Assembly: GCA_947369085.1 (NCBI GenBank)
Contig: CANBJR010000004.1
Location: 35,411-99,410, forward strand
Origin: an uncultured Clostridia bacterium
GTDB lineage: Bacteria > Bacillota > Clostridia > Oscillospirales > Acutalibacteraceae
Length of the DNA stretch: 64,000 nucleotides
Direction: 5' to 3'
The notes under the pieces were generated by a model, which was not told the origin of the DNA, searched no databases, and was given only the letters and a program-made list of their open reading frames with translations. Both the position numbers and the translations under genes were made by a program. Of this stretch, positions 34,301 to 43,454 are shown piece by piece. Numbering within the stretch: the stretch's first letter is position 1; every line of letters begins with the position of its first letter.

Positions 34301-35557
34301 ATGGCGCCAAACAAAAGAATGATGCTTAAGGCAGATGTGAACAGAGTGTACGATGACGAATATTATTCGGAGCAGAAAATCAAACAGGAAAAGTTTTTCA
34401 TCCGTCCCTCCCGCCAGCGCAAAATGAAGAAAACAAAATGGTTTTCAATCGGAATGGGAATTGATTTGCCTTTCTGTATAATAATTCTTATTTTGCTTAC
34501 TATCGGGACAATAATGATGTTCTCGTCAAGCTATACGTTTTCCTATTATACACAGGGCGACAGCTACTATTTCCTCACAAGACAGCTTATTTTTATCGCA
34601 ATAGGTCTTGCGGCTATGATTTTAATGTCGTTTTTTAATTACAACAAGCTTCACAAAATTGCGCCTGTTATTCTTGCAATTTCATATATTGCACTTATGA
34701 TAGTGCTTGTTCTTCCCGGTGACAACGGAGTAAAGCGTTGGATTCCGCTTGGCTTGTTCAATATTCAGCCCTCGGAAATTGCAAAATTAGCAATTATTCT
34801 GTTTTTTGCACATTGGGCGAGTAAATATTACAATAAAATGCAGTTTGCCCGTTACAGTGTTTTGCCGGGTGTTATCGTGTTCGGCACAACAGCCCTTCTT
34901 CTGTTTCTTGAACCCCACTATTCTGGTATTGTAATTATCGGAATTCTTACTGTGCTTATGCTCTACATAGGCGGAATGAAAACAAAATATCTGTTTATAG
35001 GTTTTGTGCTTATGGTCGGAGTTGTACTGTTGCTTGCGGTAACGGGCGGTTTGTCCTATGCAATGAGCCGTATGGACGGCTGGGGACAGGCGCTTGTTTA
35101 CACCGATGAGGATATGTGGCAGACTACATGGCAGACAAGAAATTCACTCTATGCAATCGGCTCGGGCGGATTGTGGGGACTCGGACTGGGACAGTCGCGT
35201 CAAAAGTATCTTTATCTTCCCGAACCGCAAAATGACTTTATCTTCGCAATTGTTGTCGAGGAGCTTGGCTTTATCGGCGCAATAATGATTCTTCTTATTT
35301 TTGCACTTCTTGTATGGAGAGGAATAACACTTTCTCTGCGTGCAAAAGATAAATTCGGAAAGCTTCTCGGCATAGGACTTACCTCTCAGATTGGTATTCA
35401 GGTTGTGCTGAATATTCTTGTAATTACCGACTGGCTTCCGAACACAGGTATCAGCCTGCCGTTTTTTAGCTACGGAGGCAGTTCGCTGATAATGCTTCTT
35501 GCACAGATGGGCATAGTGCTTTCAATTTCAAGAACTGCAAATATTGAAAGACAGTAA
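34301..35557 (+). CDS. ftsW: SEDS glycosyltransferase FtsW/SpoVE
   Basis: This is a 418-residue SEDS-family peptidoglycan polymerase with an unusually long basic N-terminal cytoplasmic segment (about 55 residues). Hallmarks are GVKRWIPLG...QPSEIAKLA (about 146-165) and LPFFSYGGSSL (about 386-396). AAGGAGG precedes the ATG. It lies between mraY and murG and should work with the upstream class B PBP. FtsW and SpoVE cannot be separated from sequence alone. Confidence 0.94.
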   Translation: MAPNKRMMLKADVNRVYDDEYYSEQKIKQEKFFIRPSRQRKMKKTKWFSIGMGIDLPFCIIILILLTIGTIMMFSSSYTFSYYTQGDSYYFLTRQLIFIAIGLAAMILMSFFNYNKLHKIAPVILAISYIALMIVLVLPGDNGVKRWIPLGLFNIQPSEIAKLAIILFFAHWASKYYNKMQFARYSVLPGVIVFGTTALLLFLEPHYSGIVIIGILTVLMLYIGGMKTKYLFIGFVLMVGVVLLLAVTGGLSYAMSRMDGWGQALVYTDEDMWQTTWQTRNSLYAIGSGGLWGLGLGQSRQKYLYLPEPQNDFIFAIVVEELGFIGAIMILLIFALLVWRGITLSLRAKDKFGKLLGIGLTSQIGIQVVLNILVITDWLPNTGISLPFFSYGGSSLIMLLAQMGIVLSISRTANIERQ

Positions 35558-35576
35558 TATATACGGAGGAATGTAT

Positions 35577-36695
35577 ATGAAAGTTTTGCTTGCAGGCGGC
35601 GGCACGGCCGGGCACATAAATCCTGCTCTTGCAATCGCCGGATATATCAAAAAGAAACGCCCCGAAACCGAATTTCTGTTTATAGGAAATCGTGACGGAA
35701 TGGAGCAGAGGCTTGTTCCGCAGGCAGGTTTTGATATAAAATCAATAACAATCAGCGGCTTTAAGAGGAGCTTTTCACCTAAGAATATGGTTGAAAACGT
35801 AAAAACCGTTACAAGAACATTTACCTCGTCCCACGAGGCAAAGAAAATTATCTCGGAATTTAAACCCGATATTTGTATAGGAACGGGAGGATATGTTTCC
35901 GGTCCGGTGATAAGAACAGCTTCAAAAATGGGTATTCCCTGCATTATCCACGAGCAGAATGCATATCCCGGCGTGACAAATAAAATGCTTGCAAAGAGCG
36001 TCAGTAAGGTAATGCTTGCAGTACCGGAAGCAAAAAAATATTTTGAAAAGGCTGACCTTGTCGTTACGGGAAATCCCGTAAGAGGCGATATTCTCACAGC
36101 AGATAAAGAGAAGTCAAGAGCTGAGCTTAATGTTGACGAACGTCCTCTTATTCTATCATTCGGAGGCAGTCTGGGCGCAAGAAAAATAAATGAAGCCGTT
36201 GCGGATATTATTGCACGAAGCGGCAAGGACGGCAGGTATCAGCATATTCACGCTTATGGTAAATACGGAAACTGGTTTCCCGATCTTGTAAAAGAGAAGG
36301 GAACTGATATTTCACAGTGCAGTAACCTTGATATAAGACCGTACATTGACAATATGCCCGTGTGTATGGCGGCAGCTGACCTTGTTATATGCCGTGCAGG
36401 AGCAATTACACTAAGTGAAATTCAGGCTATGGGCAAGCCGGCAATACTGATTCCGTCACCGAATGTTGCGGAAAATCATCAGTATCACAATGCAATGGCG
36501 CTTGTAAACGCAGGAGCTGCCGAGATAATAGAGGAATCAGATCTTTCAGGCGAAACTCTCATGAAAGCCGCAGATAAAATGCTTTTATCTCCCGAAAATT
36601 TAAAAACTATCAGCGAAAACTCACGCAAAATGGCAATTACCGATGCAAACGAAAGAATTTATTCTGTTGTGAAGAAAACACTCGGACTGGTTTAA
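35577..36695 (+). CDS. murG: UDP-GlcNAc:lipid I GlcNAc transferase MurG
   Basis: This 372-residue GT-B glycosyltransferase completes lipid II at the inner membrane face. The N-terminal loop GGGTAGHINPALAIA (about 7-21) and the donor-site region CRAGAITLSEIQAMGKPAI (about 271-289) are present. ATG 35577 gives the family start MKVLLAGGGT and has GGAGG 7 nt upstream. The stop codon TAA is immediately followed by a 156-bp palindromic repeat. Confidence 0.96.
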   Translation: MKVLLAGGGTAGHINPALAIAGYIKKKRPETEFLFIGNRDGMEQRLVPQAGFDIKSITISGFKRSFSPKNMVENVKTVTRTFTSSHEAKKIISEFKPDICIGTGGYVSGPVIRTASKMGIPCIIHEQNAYPGVTNKMLAKSVSKVMLAVPEAKKYFEKADLVVTGNPVRGDILTADKEKSRAELNVDERPLILSFGGSLGARKINEAVADIIARSGKDGRYQHIHAYGKYGNWFPDLVKEKGTDISQCSNLDIRPYIDNMPVCMAAADLVICRAGAITLSEIQAMGKPAILIPSPNVAENHQYHNAMALVNAGAAEIIEESDLSGETLMKAADKMLLSPENLKTISENSRKMAITDANERIYSVVKKTLGLV

Positions 36696-36851
36696 TACTG
36701 ATATCCGATAAAAAACAGACAATCTTAATGGAATGATTTCCGTGTGACATTGTTATTGTCCTTGCAAGGTGTCAGCCTTGCGGCGTCCTCTGCCTCGTTA
36801 CACGAAAATCATTCTCATTAATCTTAGTCTACATTTAGTCAAATATCAGTA
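36696..36851. repeat. 156-bp palindromic MITE-like element after murG
   Basis: The unit is bounded by TACTGATAT and ATATCAGTA (9-bp perfect terminal inverted repeats). After 12 unpaired bases on each side the symmetry resumes: AGAC, then TTAATG and AATGATTT-CGTGT on the left match the reverse complement of the right arm with few mismatches. The GC-richer centre holds CCTTGCAAGG and CCGCAAGG-like pairings. No open frame is present. It fits a miniature inverted-repeat element, or a long structured RNA that ends the upstream transcript. Confidence 0.7.
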
Positions 36852-36923
36852 TAAATTACTTTAGTAACATCGGCATAACTTTCTCATAGAATGTAAAGGT
36901 ATTCTTTTTGAGAGGGTGTTACT

Positions 36924-38177
36924 GTGTCAAAACTGCTTGTAACAGGAAGAAAAAAACTGGGCGGAGAGACATATGTTCAAGGAGCCAAAAACAGTGCGTT
37001 GCCTGTTCTTGCGGCAACGATACTTACAAAGGGCGAGAATGTAATTTACAATTGCCCGTTACTTTCAGATATAGAATCTTCTGCGAGAATACTGCGTTAT
37101 CTCGGCTGCAAGGTCAGTCGAAGCGGCAGTACGGTGCTTGTAAACTGCGATACCATTGACAAATGTGATATTCCCGACGAGCTTATGCGCAAAACGAGAA
37201 GCTCAATTATCTTCCTTGGCGCAATACTTGCACGAACAGGCAGAGCAAAAATGAGCTTTCCGGGTGGCTGTGAAATAGGTCTGCGACCTATTGATATGCA
37301 TCTTAAGGCACTTCGTGAAATGGGTGCAGATATTCGAGAAAAGCATGGGTGTCTTGACTGCACGGTGCCAAAGGGGCTTAAGGGAACTAAAATTTCCCTC
37401 TCGTTTCCCAGCGTTGGCGCAACCGAGGACATCATGATAGCCGCCTGTCTGGCGGAAGGTACAACAACAATTACAAATGCCGCAAGAGAACCTGAAATTT
37501 GCGATCTTGCAGATTTTCTGAACAAATGCGGTGCAAAAATTTACGGAGCAGGTGAGGGCGTTGTCGTAATAGAGGGCGTCAAGTCCCTGAATCCGACGAG
37601 CCACTCGATAATTCCCGACAGAATAGTCGTTGCAACGCTGATGGCTTGCGCCGCTGTTACGGGGTCAAAAATTGGACTTGACGGCGTTGTTTGCAGTCAC
37701 CTTGCGTCAATCATTCCTGTTTTTGAGGAATCAGGCTGTAAAGTAAGATGCTGTAACGGCAGGCTTGAATTTACTGCTCCCGAAAAATTAAAAGCTATGA
37801 AAACCGTTAGAACAATGCCCTATCCCGGCTTCCCGACAGACGCTCAGGCACCCTTGCTTGCGATGTCCTGCATAGCTGACGGAACTACGGTTTTTGTTGA
37901 AAACATATTTGAAAATCGCTACAGACATACAGGAGAGCTTATTCGAATGGGAGCAAACGTAAAGACCGTCGGAAAAGTTGCCGTGGTTGAGGGCGTAAAA
38001 TCACTTTACGGTGCGCCTGTCGAGGCTACCGACCTGCGCGGAGCGGCGGCGCTTGTTGTTGCAGGACTTTGCGCAGAAGCATGCACCGAAATCAGCGGAG
38101 TAAAATATCTTGAACGGGGATATGAAAATTTTGAGCTTACGCTGTCTGCACTCGGTGCTGATATAAAGAAAATATAG
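36924..38177 (+). CDS. murA: UDP-N-acetylglucosamine 1-carboxyvinyltransferase MurA
   Basis: This 417-residue enzyme makes the first committed peptidoglycan precursor from UDP-GlcNAc and phosphoenolpyruvate. The catalytic loop PGGCEIGLRPID keeps the cysteine attacked by fosfomycin. The N-terminal KNSALPVLAA (about 22-31) carries the conserved Lys-Asn. GTG 36924 follows AGAGGG by about 7 nt. Its place in the dcw cluster after murG, with no mur ligases nearby, is typical of some Clostridia. Confidence 0.95.
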   Translation: MSKLLVTGRKKLGGETYVQGAKNSALPVLAATILTKGENVIYNCPLLSDIESSARILRYLGCKVSRSGSTVLVNCDTIDKCDIPDELMRKTRSSIIFLGAILARTGRAKMSFPGGCEIGLRPIDMHLKALREMGADIREKHGCLDCTVPKGLKGTKISLSFPSVGATEDIMIAACLAEGTTTITNAAREPEICDLADFLNKCGAKIYGAGEGVVVIEGVKSLNPTSHSIIPDRIVVATLMACAAVTGSKIGLDGVVCSHLASIIPVFEESGCKVRCCNGRLEFTAPEKLKAMKTVRTMPYPGFPTDAQAPLLAMSCIADGTTVFVENIFENRYRHTGELIRMGANVKTVGKVAVVEGVKSLYGAPVEATDLRGAAALVVAGLCAEACTEISGVKYLERGYENFELTLSALGADIKKI

Positions 38178-38188
38178 AAAATGTTGCA

Positions 38189-38210
38189 GGGCGGCCCTGT
38201 GCGGTCGCCC
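38189..38210 (+). other. GC-rich hairpin between murA and divIB
   Basis: GGGCG and CGCCC enclose a 12-nt GC-rich loop, a sharp contrast to the AT-rich surroundings. It may be a small interspersed repeat or an mRNA hairpin. Confidence 0.4.
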
Positions 38211-38247
38211 GATAAAACCAAAAGTAAGGAAAGGGGGAAGTTTGCCG

Positions 38248-39654
38248 ATGAGCGACAGAAGAGAACTTTCGTCAAAGGACAAAAAGCAGTTGGCAAAGCA
38301 GAGAAAATCAGCTGCAAAACAAGCTCAGAAATATCATAGAGAACAGGATAAAAAGGCAAAGAAATCCTCTGTCACAGCTAAAAAAACTAATTCCCAAAAG
38401 CATTCCTCAAGCAAGATTGAGGAGGCTGTTAATTCAGGAAAAACAGTAAAATTTGAAAATATCAGCCGTGAAGAAAAATATATGCGCGAGAGCGAGGAGA
38501 GAATCAGAAACCTTGAACCGCAGGATTTTAACGACGGCTATTACATAGACGAGTATGGCGCAAGACAGAAGCAAGAGCGCCGTGCAAAGGAAATTCATCA
38601 ACAGGAAAACGAAGTCATTCGCAGGCGCAAAAAGCCGATTACGCAAAAGCAATTAAAAATCCGACGCATTTTAATTTACGGCTTAATCTTTACTGCTGTG
38701 CTTGTAATCGGCATAGTTCTCAGCCTTACCGTGCTTTTCAAAACAGAGAAGATTGAGGTTGAGGGCGACAAGTATTATTACGATGATCAGATAATTGCGT
38801 TCAGCGGAGTGGAGTTACAGCAGAACATCATAGTAGGAGCATTTAACAGTACTCCAGAAAACATATCCGACAATCTGCCGTATGTCGAAAAGGCTGAAAT
38901 CAGCTTTTCAATTCCCGATACAATCACCATAAAAATTACAGACGCCGTGCCGTCATATGTTATAAAAAACGGTGATGAGTATCTTCTTATAAGCGCAAAG
39001 GGTCGTATTCTTGACAATGTTGACAGCAACGAGGACAAGCTCCCCGAACTAAAATGTGACAAGCTTAAGAGCACAAAACCCGGCGACTATGTTTCTTTCA
39101 GCGATGAAAATGTGCCCGATATTCTTGAGGACGTTTCCACAAGTCTTAAGGTAAATGACGTAAAGAATATTACGGCTTTTGACATTACCGATACGGCAAA
39201 CATCACACTTGAATACGACAATCGAATTTCAATTAATATCGGATTGCCTGAGGATATTGATTATAAAATAAGAACGGCAATGGCTATTATAAACGAAAAG
39301 CTTGACCCGAATAACACGGGTGCGATTGCAGGAACACTTGATGTATCCGCCTGCAATACAACAAAGGTTTCACGATACAAACCTGCCGAAACGGCTGTGC
39401 CGACTACTGCGCCACCGACTACTGCGTCTGCTGATTATTCTGATAGTAATCAATATTATAATGACAATAATCAGTATTATGATAATAGCTACACGTGGAG
39501 CGGCGACACATACTCTGACAACTCATATTCAAACGATGAATATACAAACAACGGCACTGATTATTACGGAGATACAGGTGACGACGCATATCAGTACAAT
39601 TATTCCGACAATGGCGATTCGTATGCAAACGGCGATGTGTATAGTGCCGAATAA
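38248..39654 (+). CDS. divIB: Cell-division protein DivIB/FtsQ
   Basis: This 468-residue bitopic protein has a long Lys/Arg/Glu-rich cytoplasmic domain (1-140) and a transmembrane helix (about 145-167). A POTRA domain starts at KIEVEGDKYYYDDQI (about 170), and the FtsQ/DivIB beta domain extends to about 380. The last 75 residues are a low-complexity tail of Tyr, Ser, Asn and Asp after a Thr/Pro linker. DivIB links FtsL/DivIC to the septal PBP. ATG 38248 follows a GGGGG run; TTG 38242 in frame is less well placed. Confidence 0.88.
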   Translation: MSDRRELSSKDKKQLAKQRKSAAKQAQKYHREQDKKAKKSSVTAKKTNSQKHSSSKIEEAVNSGKTVKFENISREEKYMRESEERIRNLEPQDFNDGYYIDEYGARQKQERRAKEIHQQENEVIRRRKKPITQKQLKIRRILIYGLIFTAVLVIGIVLSLTVLFKTEKIEVEGDKYYYDDQIIAFSGVELQQNIIVGAFNSTPENISDNLPYVEKAEISFSIPDTITIKITDAVPSYVIKNGDEYLLISAKGRILDNVDSNEDKLPELKCDKLKSTKPGDYVSFSDENVPDILEDVSTSLKVNDVKNITAFDITDTANITLEYDNRISINIGLPEDIDYKIRTAMAIINEKLDPNNTGAIAGTLDVSACNTTKVSRYKPAETAVPTTAPPTTASADYSDSNQYYNDNNQYYDNSYTWSGDTYSDNSYSNDEYTNNGTDYYGDTGDDAYQYNYSDNGDSYANGDVYSAE

Positions 39655-39698
39655 TTTAAAAATTATCATTAAAATTGCAGAAAATAATATTAAAAGCA

Positions 39699-39727
39699 TT
39701 GATATTTTTGCAAAAGTATGATAATAT
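39699..39727 (+). promoter_or_regulatory. Candidate promoter of ftsZ
   Basis: TTGATA, 17 bp, TAATAT, about 80 bp upstream of the ftsZ ATG. Overlapping AT-rich -10-like sequences make the exact box uncertain. Confidence 0.5.
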
Positions 39728-39809
39728 ATAAATTATAATTGTGTACTCTAAAATATTATGGAATTTTATCGCTATACAGTGCTTAAAAGATTTTAAGGAG
39801 GACGTAAAA

Positions 39810-40910
39810 ATGGCTTTTGAACTGGAATTGGAAAATGAGTATATGCCTAAAATTAAGGTTATAGGTGTCGGCGGAGGCGGCGGAAATGCCGTTAATCGAA
39901 TGGTAGCAATGGAAGTTAAGAATGTTGAATTTATTGCAATAAATACAGATGAGCACGTTTTAAGACTTTCAAAAGCTTCTCAGAAAATACAAATTGGTGA
40001 AAAACTTACAAGAGGCAAGGGCGCAGGTTCAATGCCCGCAATTGGTCAGAGCGCCGCAGAGGAAAGCAAAGACGAAATTGCCTCTCTTTTGAAAGATACC
40101 GATATGGTGTTTGTTACCGCAGGTATGGGCGGCGGCACAGGTACAGGTGCTGCTCCTGTTGTTGCTAAAATCGCAAAGGATATGGGAATCCTCACAGTAG
40201 GCGTAGTTACAAAGCCGTTTGCTTTTGAGGGTAAAAGAAGAATGACACAGGCTGAGCAGGGTATTGCAGAGCTTTCTGCTTGTGTTGATTCACTCATCAT
40301 AGTTCCCAATGAAAGACTTAAATATGTTTCTGATACAAGCATTACACTTCAGAATGCATTTGAAATTGCAGACGATGTTTTAAGACAGGGTGTTCAGAGT
40401 ATTTCTGACCTTATTCTTCTTCCCGGTCTTGTAAACCTCGACTTTGCAGACGTTACTTCGGTAATGAAGGATGCAGGCTATGCTCATATGGGTATGGGCA
40501 GTGCAACAGGTAAAGACAAGGCTACCGTTGCAGCAGACAAAGCTGTTTCAAGCCCGCTTCTTGAAACCTCAATTGACGGTGCAAAGGGTGTTATTATCAA
40601 TATCACAGCGTCTGCTGATGTTAGTCTTGATGACATTGACGCAGCTTCAACAATGATTAAGGACAAGGTTTCTGATGACGCTAATATCATCTGGGGCGCA
40701 GTAATTGACGACAAAATGCAGGATGAAATGAGCGTAACCGTAATTGCAACAGGATTTAACGGCGACGGTCAGATGGCAAAGAAAAAGCTTGAAAATGAGT
40801 CTGTAATTGTTGAAAAGGATGAAGATAATTCTTCTTCAAAATCTACAAAAGATAAGACAGATGACGAGGATGATACATTCTACGATATTATGTCTATATT
40901 CAATAAGTAA
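39810..40910 (+). CDS. ftsZ: Cell-division GTPase FtsZ
   Basis: This 366-residue tubulin homologue forms the Z ring. The nucleotide-binding loop [13 protein letters not shown] (about 19-31) and tubulin signature [10 protein letters not shown] (about 106-115) are present. The acidic linker is short, and the extreme C-terminus reads [13 protein letters not shown] instead of the usual IPxFLRRR-like peptide that binds FtsA, SepF and ZapD-type partners. ATG 39810 has AAGGAGG 8 nt upstream; the longer frame from 39741 has no site. A strong terminator follows. Confidence 0.97.
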   Translation: MAFELELENEYMPKIKVIGVGGGGGNAVNRMVAMEVKNVEFIAINTDEHVLRLSKASQKIQIGEKLTRGKGAGSMPAIGQSAAEESKDEIASLLKDTDMVFVTAGMGGGTGTGAAPVVAKIAKDMGILTVGVVTKPFAFEGKRRMTQAEQGIAELSACVDSLIIVPNERLKYVSDTSITLQNAFEIADDVLRQGVQSISDLILLPGLVNLDFADVTSVMKDAGYAHMGMGSATGKDKATVAADKAVSSPLLETSIDGAKGVIINITASADVSLDDIDAASTMIKDKVSDDANIIWGAVIDDKMQDEMSVTVIATGFNGDGQMAKKKLENESVIVEKDEDNSSSKSTKDKTDDEDDTFYDIMSIFNK

Positions 40911-40951
40911 TAAGTAATCAGTCATTTTACTTATAAGTTTTCCTAAAAATC

Positions 40952-40978
40952 AGCGACGGCTTTTGCCGTCGCTTTTTG
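40952..40978 (+). terminator. Intrinsic terminator after ftsZ
   Basis: AGCGACGGC, a TTTT loop and GCCGTCGCT form a 9-bp GC-rich stem followed by TTTTGTTTT. Confidence 0.93.
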
Positions 40979-41016
40979 TTTTATTTTTAATGTATAACAA
41001 TAAAATAAAGATAAAA

Positions 41017-41046
41017 CAGGGAGCAGACTTAATGAACTGCTCCCTG
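41017..41046 (-). terminator. Intrinsic terminator of the CNNM/CBS gene
   Basis: On the minus strand CAGGGAGCAG pairs with CTGCTCCCTG across a 10-nt loop, followed by TTTTAT. It lies just beyond the leftward gene's stop. Confidence 0.88.
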
Positions 41047-41056
41047 CATAAGATAA

Positions 41057-42352
41057 TTAATCATCAATTGGATTTTCTTTTTCTTCAGATTGTTCTTCGT
41101 TTTGTAAATCAAGCTTTTTAACTACAACTCTTAAAATTCTCTGATCCTTTACCTCCATAACGGTAAAGCTGAAGCCGTCTGCTTCAATGCGCTGACGCTT
41201 GTGAGGAATAGTGCCTGCGTGTTCAAGAATGAATCCCCCGACTGTTACGCTGTCGCTTTCAATTGCGCTTTCGTCCATATCAAACAGGGCAAGCAAGTCG
41301 TCAAGCTCAATATCGCCGTTTACAAGGAATTCGCCCTTACCGATTTTGTAGTAGTTGTGTTCAATTTCCTCGTCCTCGTCCCAAATTTCTCCTACGATTT
41401 CTTCAAGCAAATCTTCCATTGTTACAATACCAAGTGTTCCGCCGTATTCGTCGGTGACGATTGCAAGATGAATTTTGGTGCGCTTAAACGCATTCAAAAT
41501 CTTTGAAAGCTGTTGAGTTCTGAAAACAAAGTACGGCGACTGCATTATGTCGTGTAAATCAGGAGCTTTTCCATCTGCAAGAGACTCAAGATAATCTCTT
41601 GTGTGCAGAATTCCGACAATGTGGTCAACCGTTTCCTCATAAACGGGAATACGCGAGTACCTGTTTTCTATTATAATATCCTTAATTTTATCCTGACTGT
41701 CGTTAATGTTAATGAAAGTAACGTCAACCCTCGGCGTAAGAATTTCTTCTGCTGTCTTTTCGTCAAAGTCAAGCGCGGAGCGTACCATTTCGCTTTCACA
41801 TTCTTCAAGTACGCCTTCTTCTTCAATGCTCTCAACAATGTATTTTAGTTCATTCTCGGTAACCGAGGGGCTATCTTCGCTTCCGCCTGCAATTTTAAGC
41901 GCAAGTGATTTCAGCTTTAAAAAGACAAAAACAAATGGTTTGAGTATGAGCATAAGCACACGCAGAAAGCCTGCTGTTTTAAGCGAAAAAGCATCGCAGT
42001 GCTCTTTTGCAAGACATTTAGGAATAACCTCACCGAACGTCAGCACCAAAAGTGTGATAACCCCTGTAGCTATTGCGGGACCTAAGTCATTAAAGACGTG
42101 TGTAAACAGCACTGTAGCTACTGAAGAACAGCTTAGGTTTACTATGTTGTTGCAGATAAGGATTGTTGTAAGGGCATTGTCAAAATTTTCGATAACATAA
42201 AGCACTTTTGTTGCCTTTTTGTTGCCGTTATCAACGCTGTGCTGAATTCGGATTTTGTTTACAAAGGAAAACGCCGTTTCAGTAGCAGAAAAAAACGCTG
42301 ATAAAAGCACGAGTATCGCAATGACAATACCCATAATTATGTCAGATGTCAA
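41057..42352 (-). CDS. CNNM/CBS domain membrane protein (HlyC/CorC family)
   Basis: This 431-residue protein combines a CNNM (DUF21) membrane domain (about 1-190; FFSATETAFSFVNKIR near 20-35), a CBS pair (about 210-330) and a C-terminal CorC/HlyC domain (about 345-420). Members are Mg2+ exporters or regulators (PaeA/MpfA/YhdP group); the hemolysin label is historical. TTG 42352 follows GGAGTG by 9 nt. It points against the dcw cluster and ends in its own terminator. Confidence 0.9.
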   Translation of the reverse strand: MTSDIIMGIVIAILVLLSAFFSATETAFSFVNKIRIQHSVDNGNKKATKVLYVIENFDNALTTILICNNIVNLSCSSVATVLFTHVFNDLGPAIATGVITLLVLTFGEVIPKCLAKEHCDAFSLKTAGFLRVLMLILKPFVFVFLKLKSLALKIAGGSEDSPSVTENELKYIVESIEEEGVLEECESEMVRSALDFDEKTAEEILTPRVDVTFININDSQDKIKDIIIENRYSRIPVYEETVDHIVGILHTRDYLESLADGKAPDLHDIMQSPYFVFRTQQLSKILNAFKRTKIHLAIVTDEYGGTLGIVTMEDLLEEIVGEIWDEDEEIEHNYYKIGKGEFLVNGDIELDDLLALFDMDESAIESDSVTVGGFILEHAGTIPHKRQRIEADGFSFTVMEVKDQRILRVVVKKLDLQNEEQSEEKENPIDD

Positions 42353-42444
42353 TTAAATATCACTCCGATTATGTTATTTATACTCTATAGTACTATAATT
42401 CTTTTAAATAATTATTGTTTTTAAGAAATATAAGCATAAAAAGA

Positions 42445-42473
42445 TTGAAAAATATTGCTTAAAATGTTATAAT
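42445..42473 (+). promoter_or_regulatory. Promoter of tepA
   Basis: TTGAAA, 17 bp, TATAAT with TGT extended -10, about 88 bp before the tepA ATG. The 208-bp gap to the divergent CNNM gene holds no other gene. Confidence 0.75.
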
Positions 42474-42560
42474 ATTTTTTATATTGCTTTAGCATATAAT
42501 TTATTAAATGTGAATTATCGAAAGCTTTCGGGAAACAATATTTCTCGGAGGTGCATAGTT

Positions 42561-43388
42561 ATGTCACAAAAATCGAAATCTTCAAAGTCGGATAAGTCAG
42601 ATAAGAAGAGTAGGGATAATTTCGTAAAAAATCCTAATTTTGACGATGATCCGCAAAAGGTTGAAAACGATAGTCCGATAAGCGAGGAACACACCGACCA
42701 GATTGATGAAATAGGTTCGGTGCTCACTGCCCACAAAGACAGTATTATACATTGCTTGACGATTATCGGTCAGATAGAAGGTCATTATATTCTTCCTCAA
42801 CAGAACAAAACTACCAAGTACGAGCACGTTATTCCCTTGCTTGTTTCTATTGAAGAGGATGAGAGAATTGACGGTTTGTTAATTCTTATTAACACTGTCG
42901 GCGGAGATGTTGAGGCAGGTCTTGCCATTGCCGAGGTAATTTCGGGAATGAAAAAGCCGACTGTTTCAATTGTGCTTGGCGGCGGTCACTCAATCGGAAT
43001 TCCGCTTGCGGTAGCGGCAAAAAAGAGCTTTATAGCCAAAAGCGCATCAATGACTGTTCACCCTGTACGCACAACGGGGCTTACTCTCGGCGTGCCGCAG
43101 ACGTTTGAATATTTTCAGCGTATGCAGGACAGAATCACAACCTTTGTTGCCGAAAATTCTGATATAACAAAGGAACGCTACAATGAGCTTGTGCTGAATA
43201 CAGGCGAGCTTGTTATGGACATCGGCACAATTTTAGAGGGTGAAGAGGCTGTTGACGAGGGGCTTATTGACGGCGTCGGCACAGTTTCCGATGCAATAGA
43301 CGCTCTTTACGATTTAATAAAAGAATCAAAAGTGCCGAAAACCGATAAGAAAAAAACAAGATCGAAAAGCAGCAGATCAAAGAAATAA
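42561..43388 (+). CDS. tepA: ClpP-like serine protease TepA
   Basis: This 275-residue protein has a ClpP/crotonase-type protease fold. A charged, disordered Lys/Ser/Asp-rich N-terminus (1-45) and Lys-rich tail flank the core. [16 protein letters not shown] (about 111-126) and [11 protein letters not shown] (about 142-152) with the nucleophile serine, followed by MTVHP with the histidine, match TepA. In Bacillus tepA sits just before spoIIIE; here it precedes uppP and ftsK, consistent with that link. ATG 42561 follows CGGAGGTG. Confidence 0.88.
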   Translation: MSQKSKSSKSDKSDKKSRDNFVKNPNFDDDPQKVENDSPISEEHTDQIDEIGSVLTAHKDSIIHCLTIIGQIEGHYILPQQNKTTKYEHVIPLLVSIEEDERIDGLLILINTVGGDVEAGLAIAEVISGMKKPTVSIVLGGGHSIGIPLAVAAKKSFIAKSASMTVHPVRTTGLTLGVPQTFEYFQRMQDRITTFVAENSDITKERYNELVLNTGELVMDIGTILEGEEAVDEGLIDGVGTVSDAIDALYDLIKESKVPKTDKKKTRSKSSRSKK

Positions 43389-43454
43389 ATTCGGGCATAA
43401 TGCCCGAATACATATATATTATTTTATATTAAAAATTTAAAAGGAGTACATACT

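Noticed and set aside
35528..36226. 232-residue leftward frame
   Set aside because: It is antisense to MurG, including its N-terminal glycine loop, and lacks a start signal.
41706..42200. 164-residue rightward frame
   Set aside because: It lies antisense within the CNNM/CBS gene, whose domains are well conserved.
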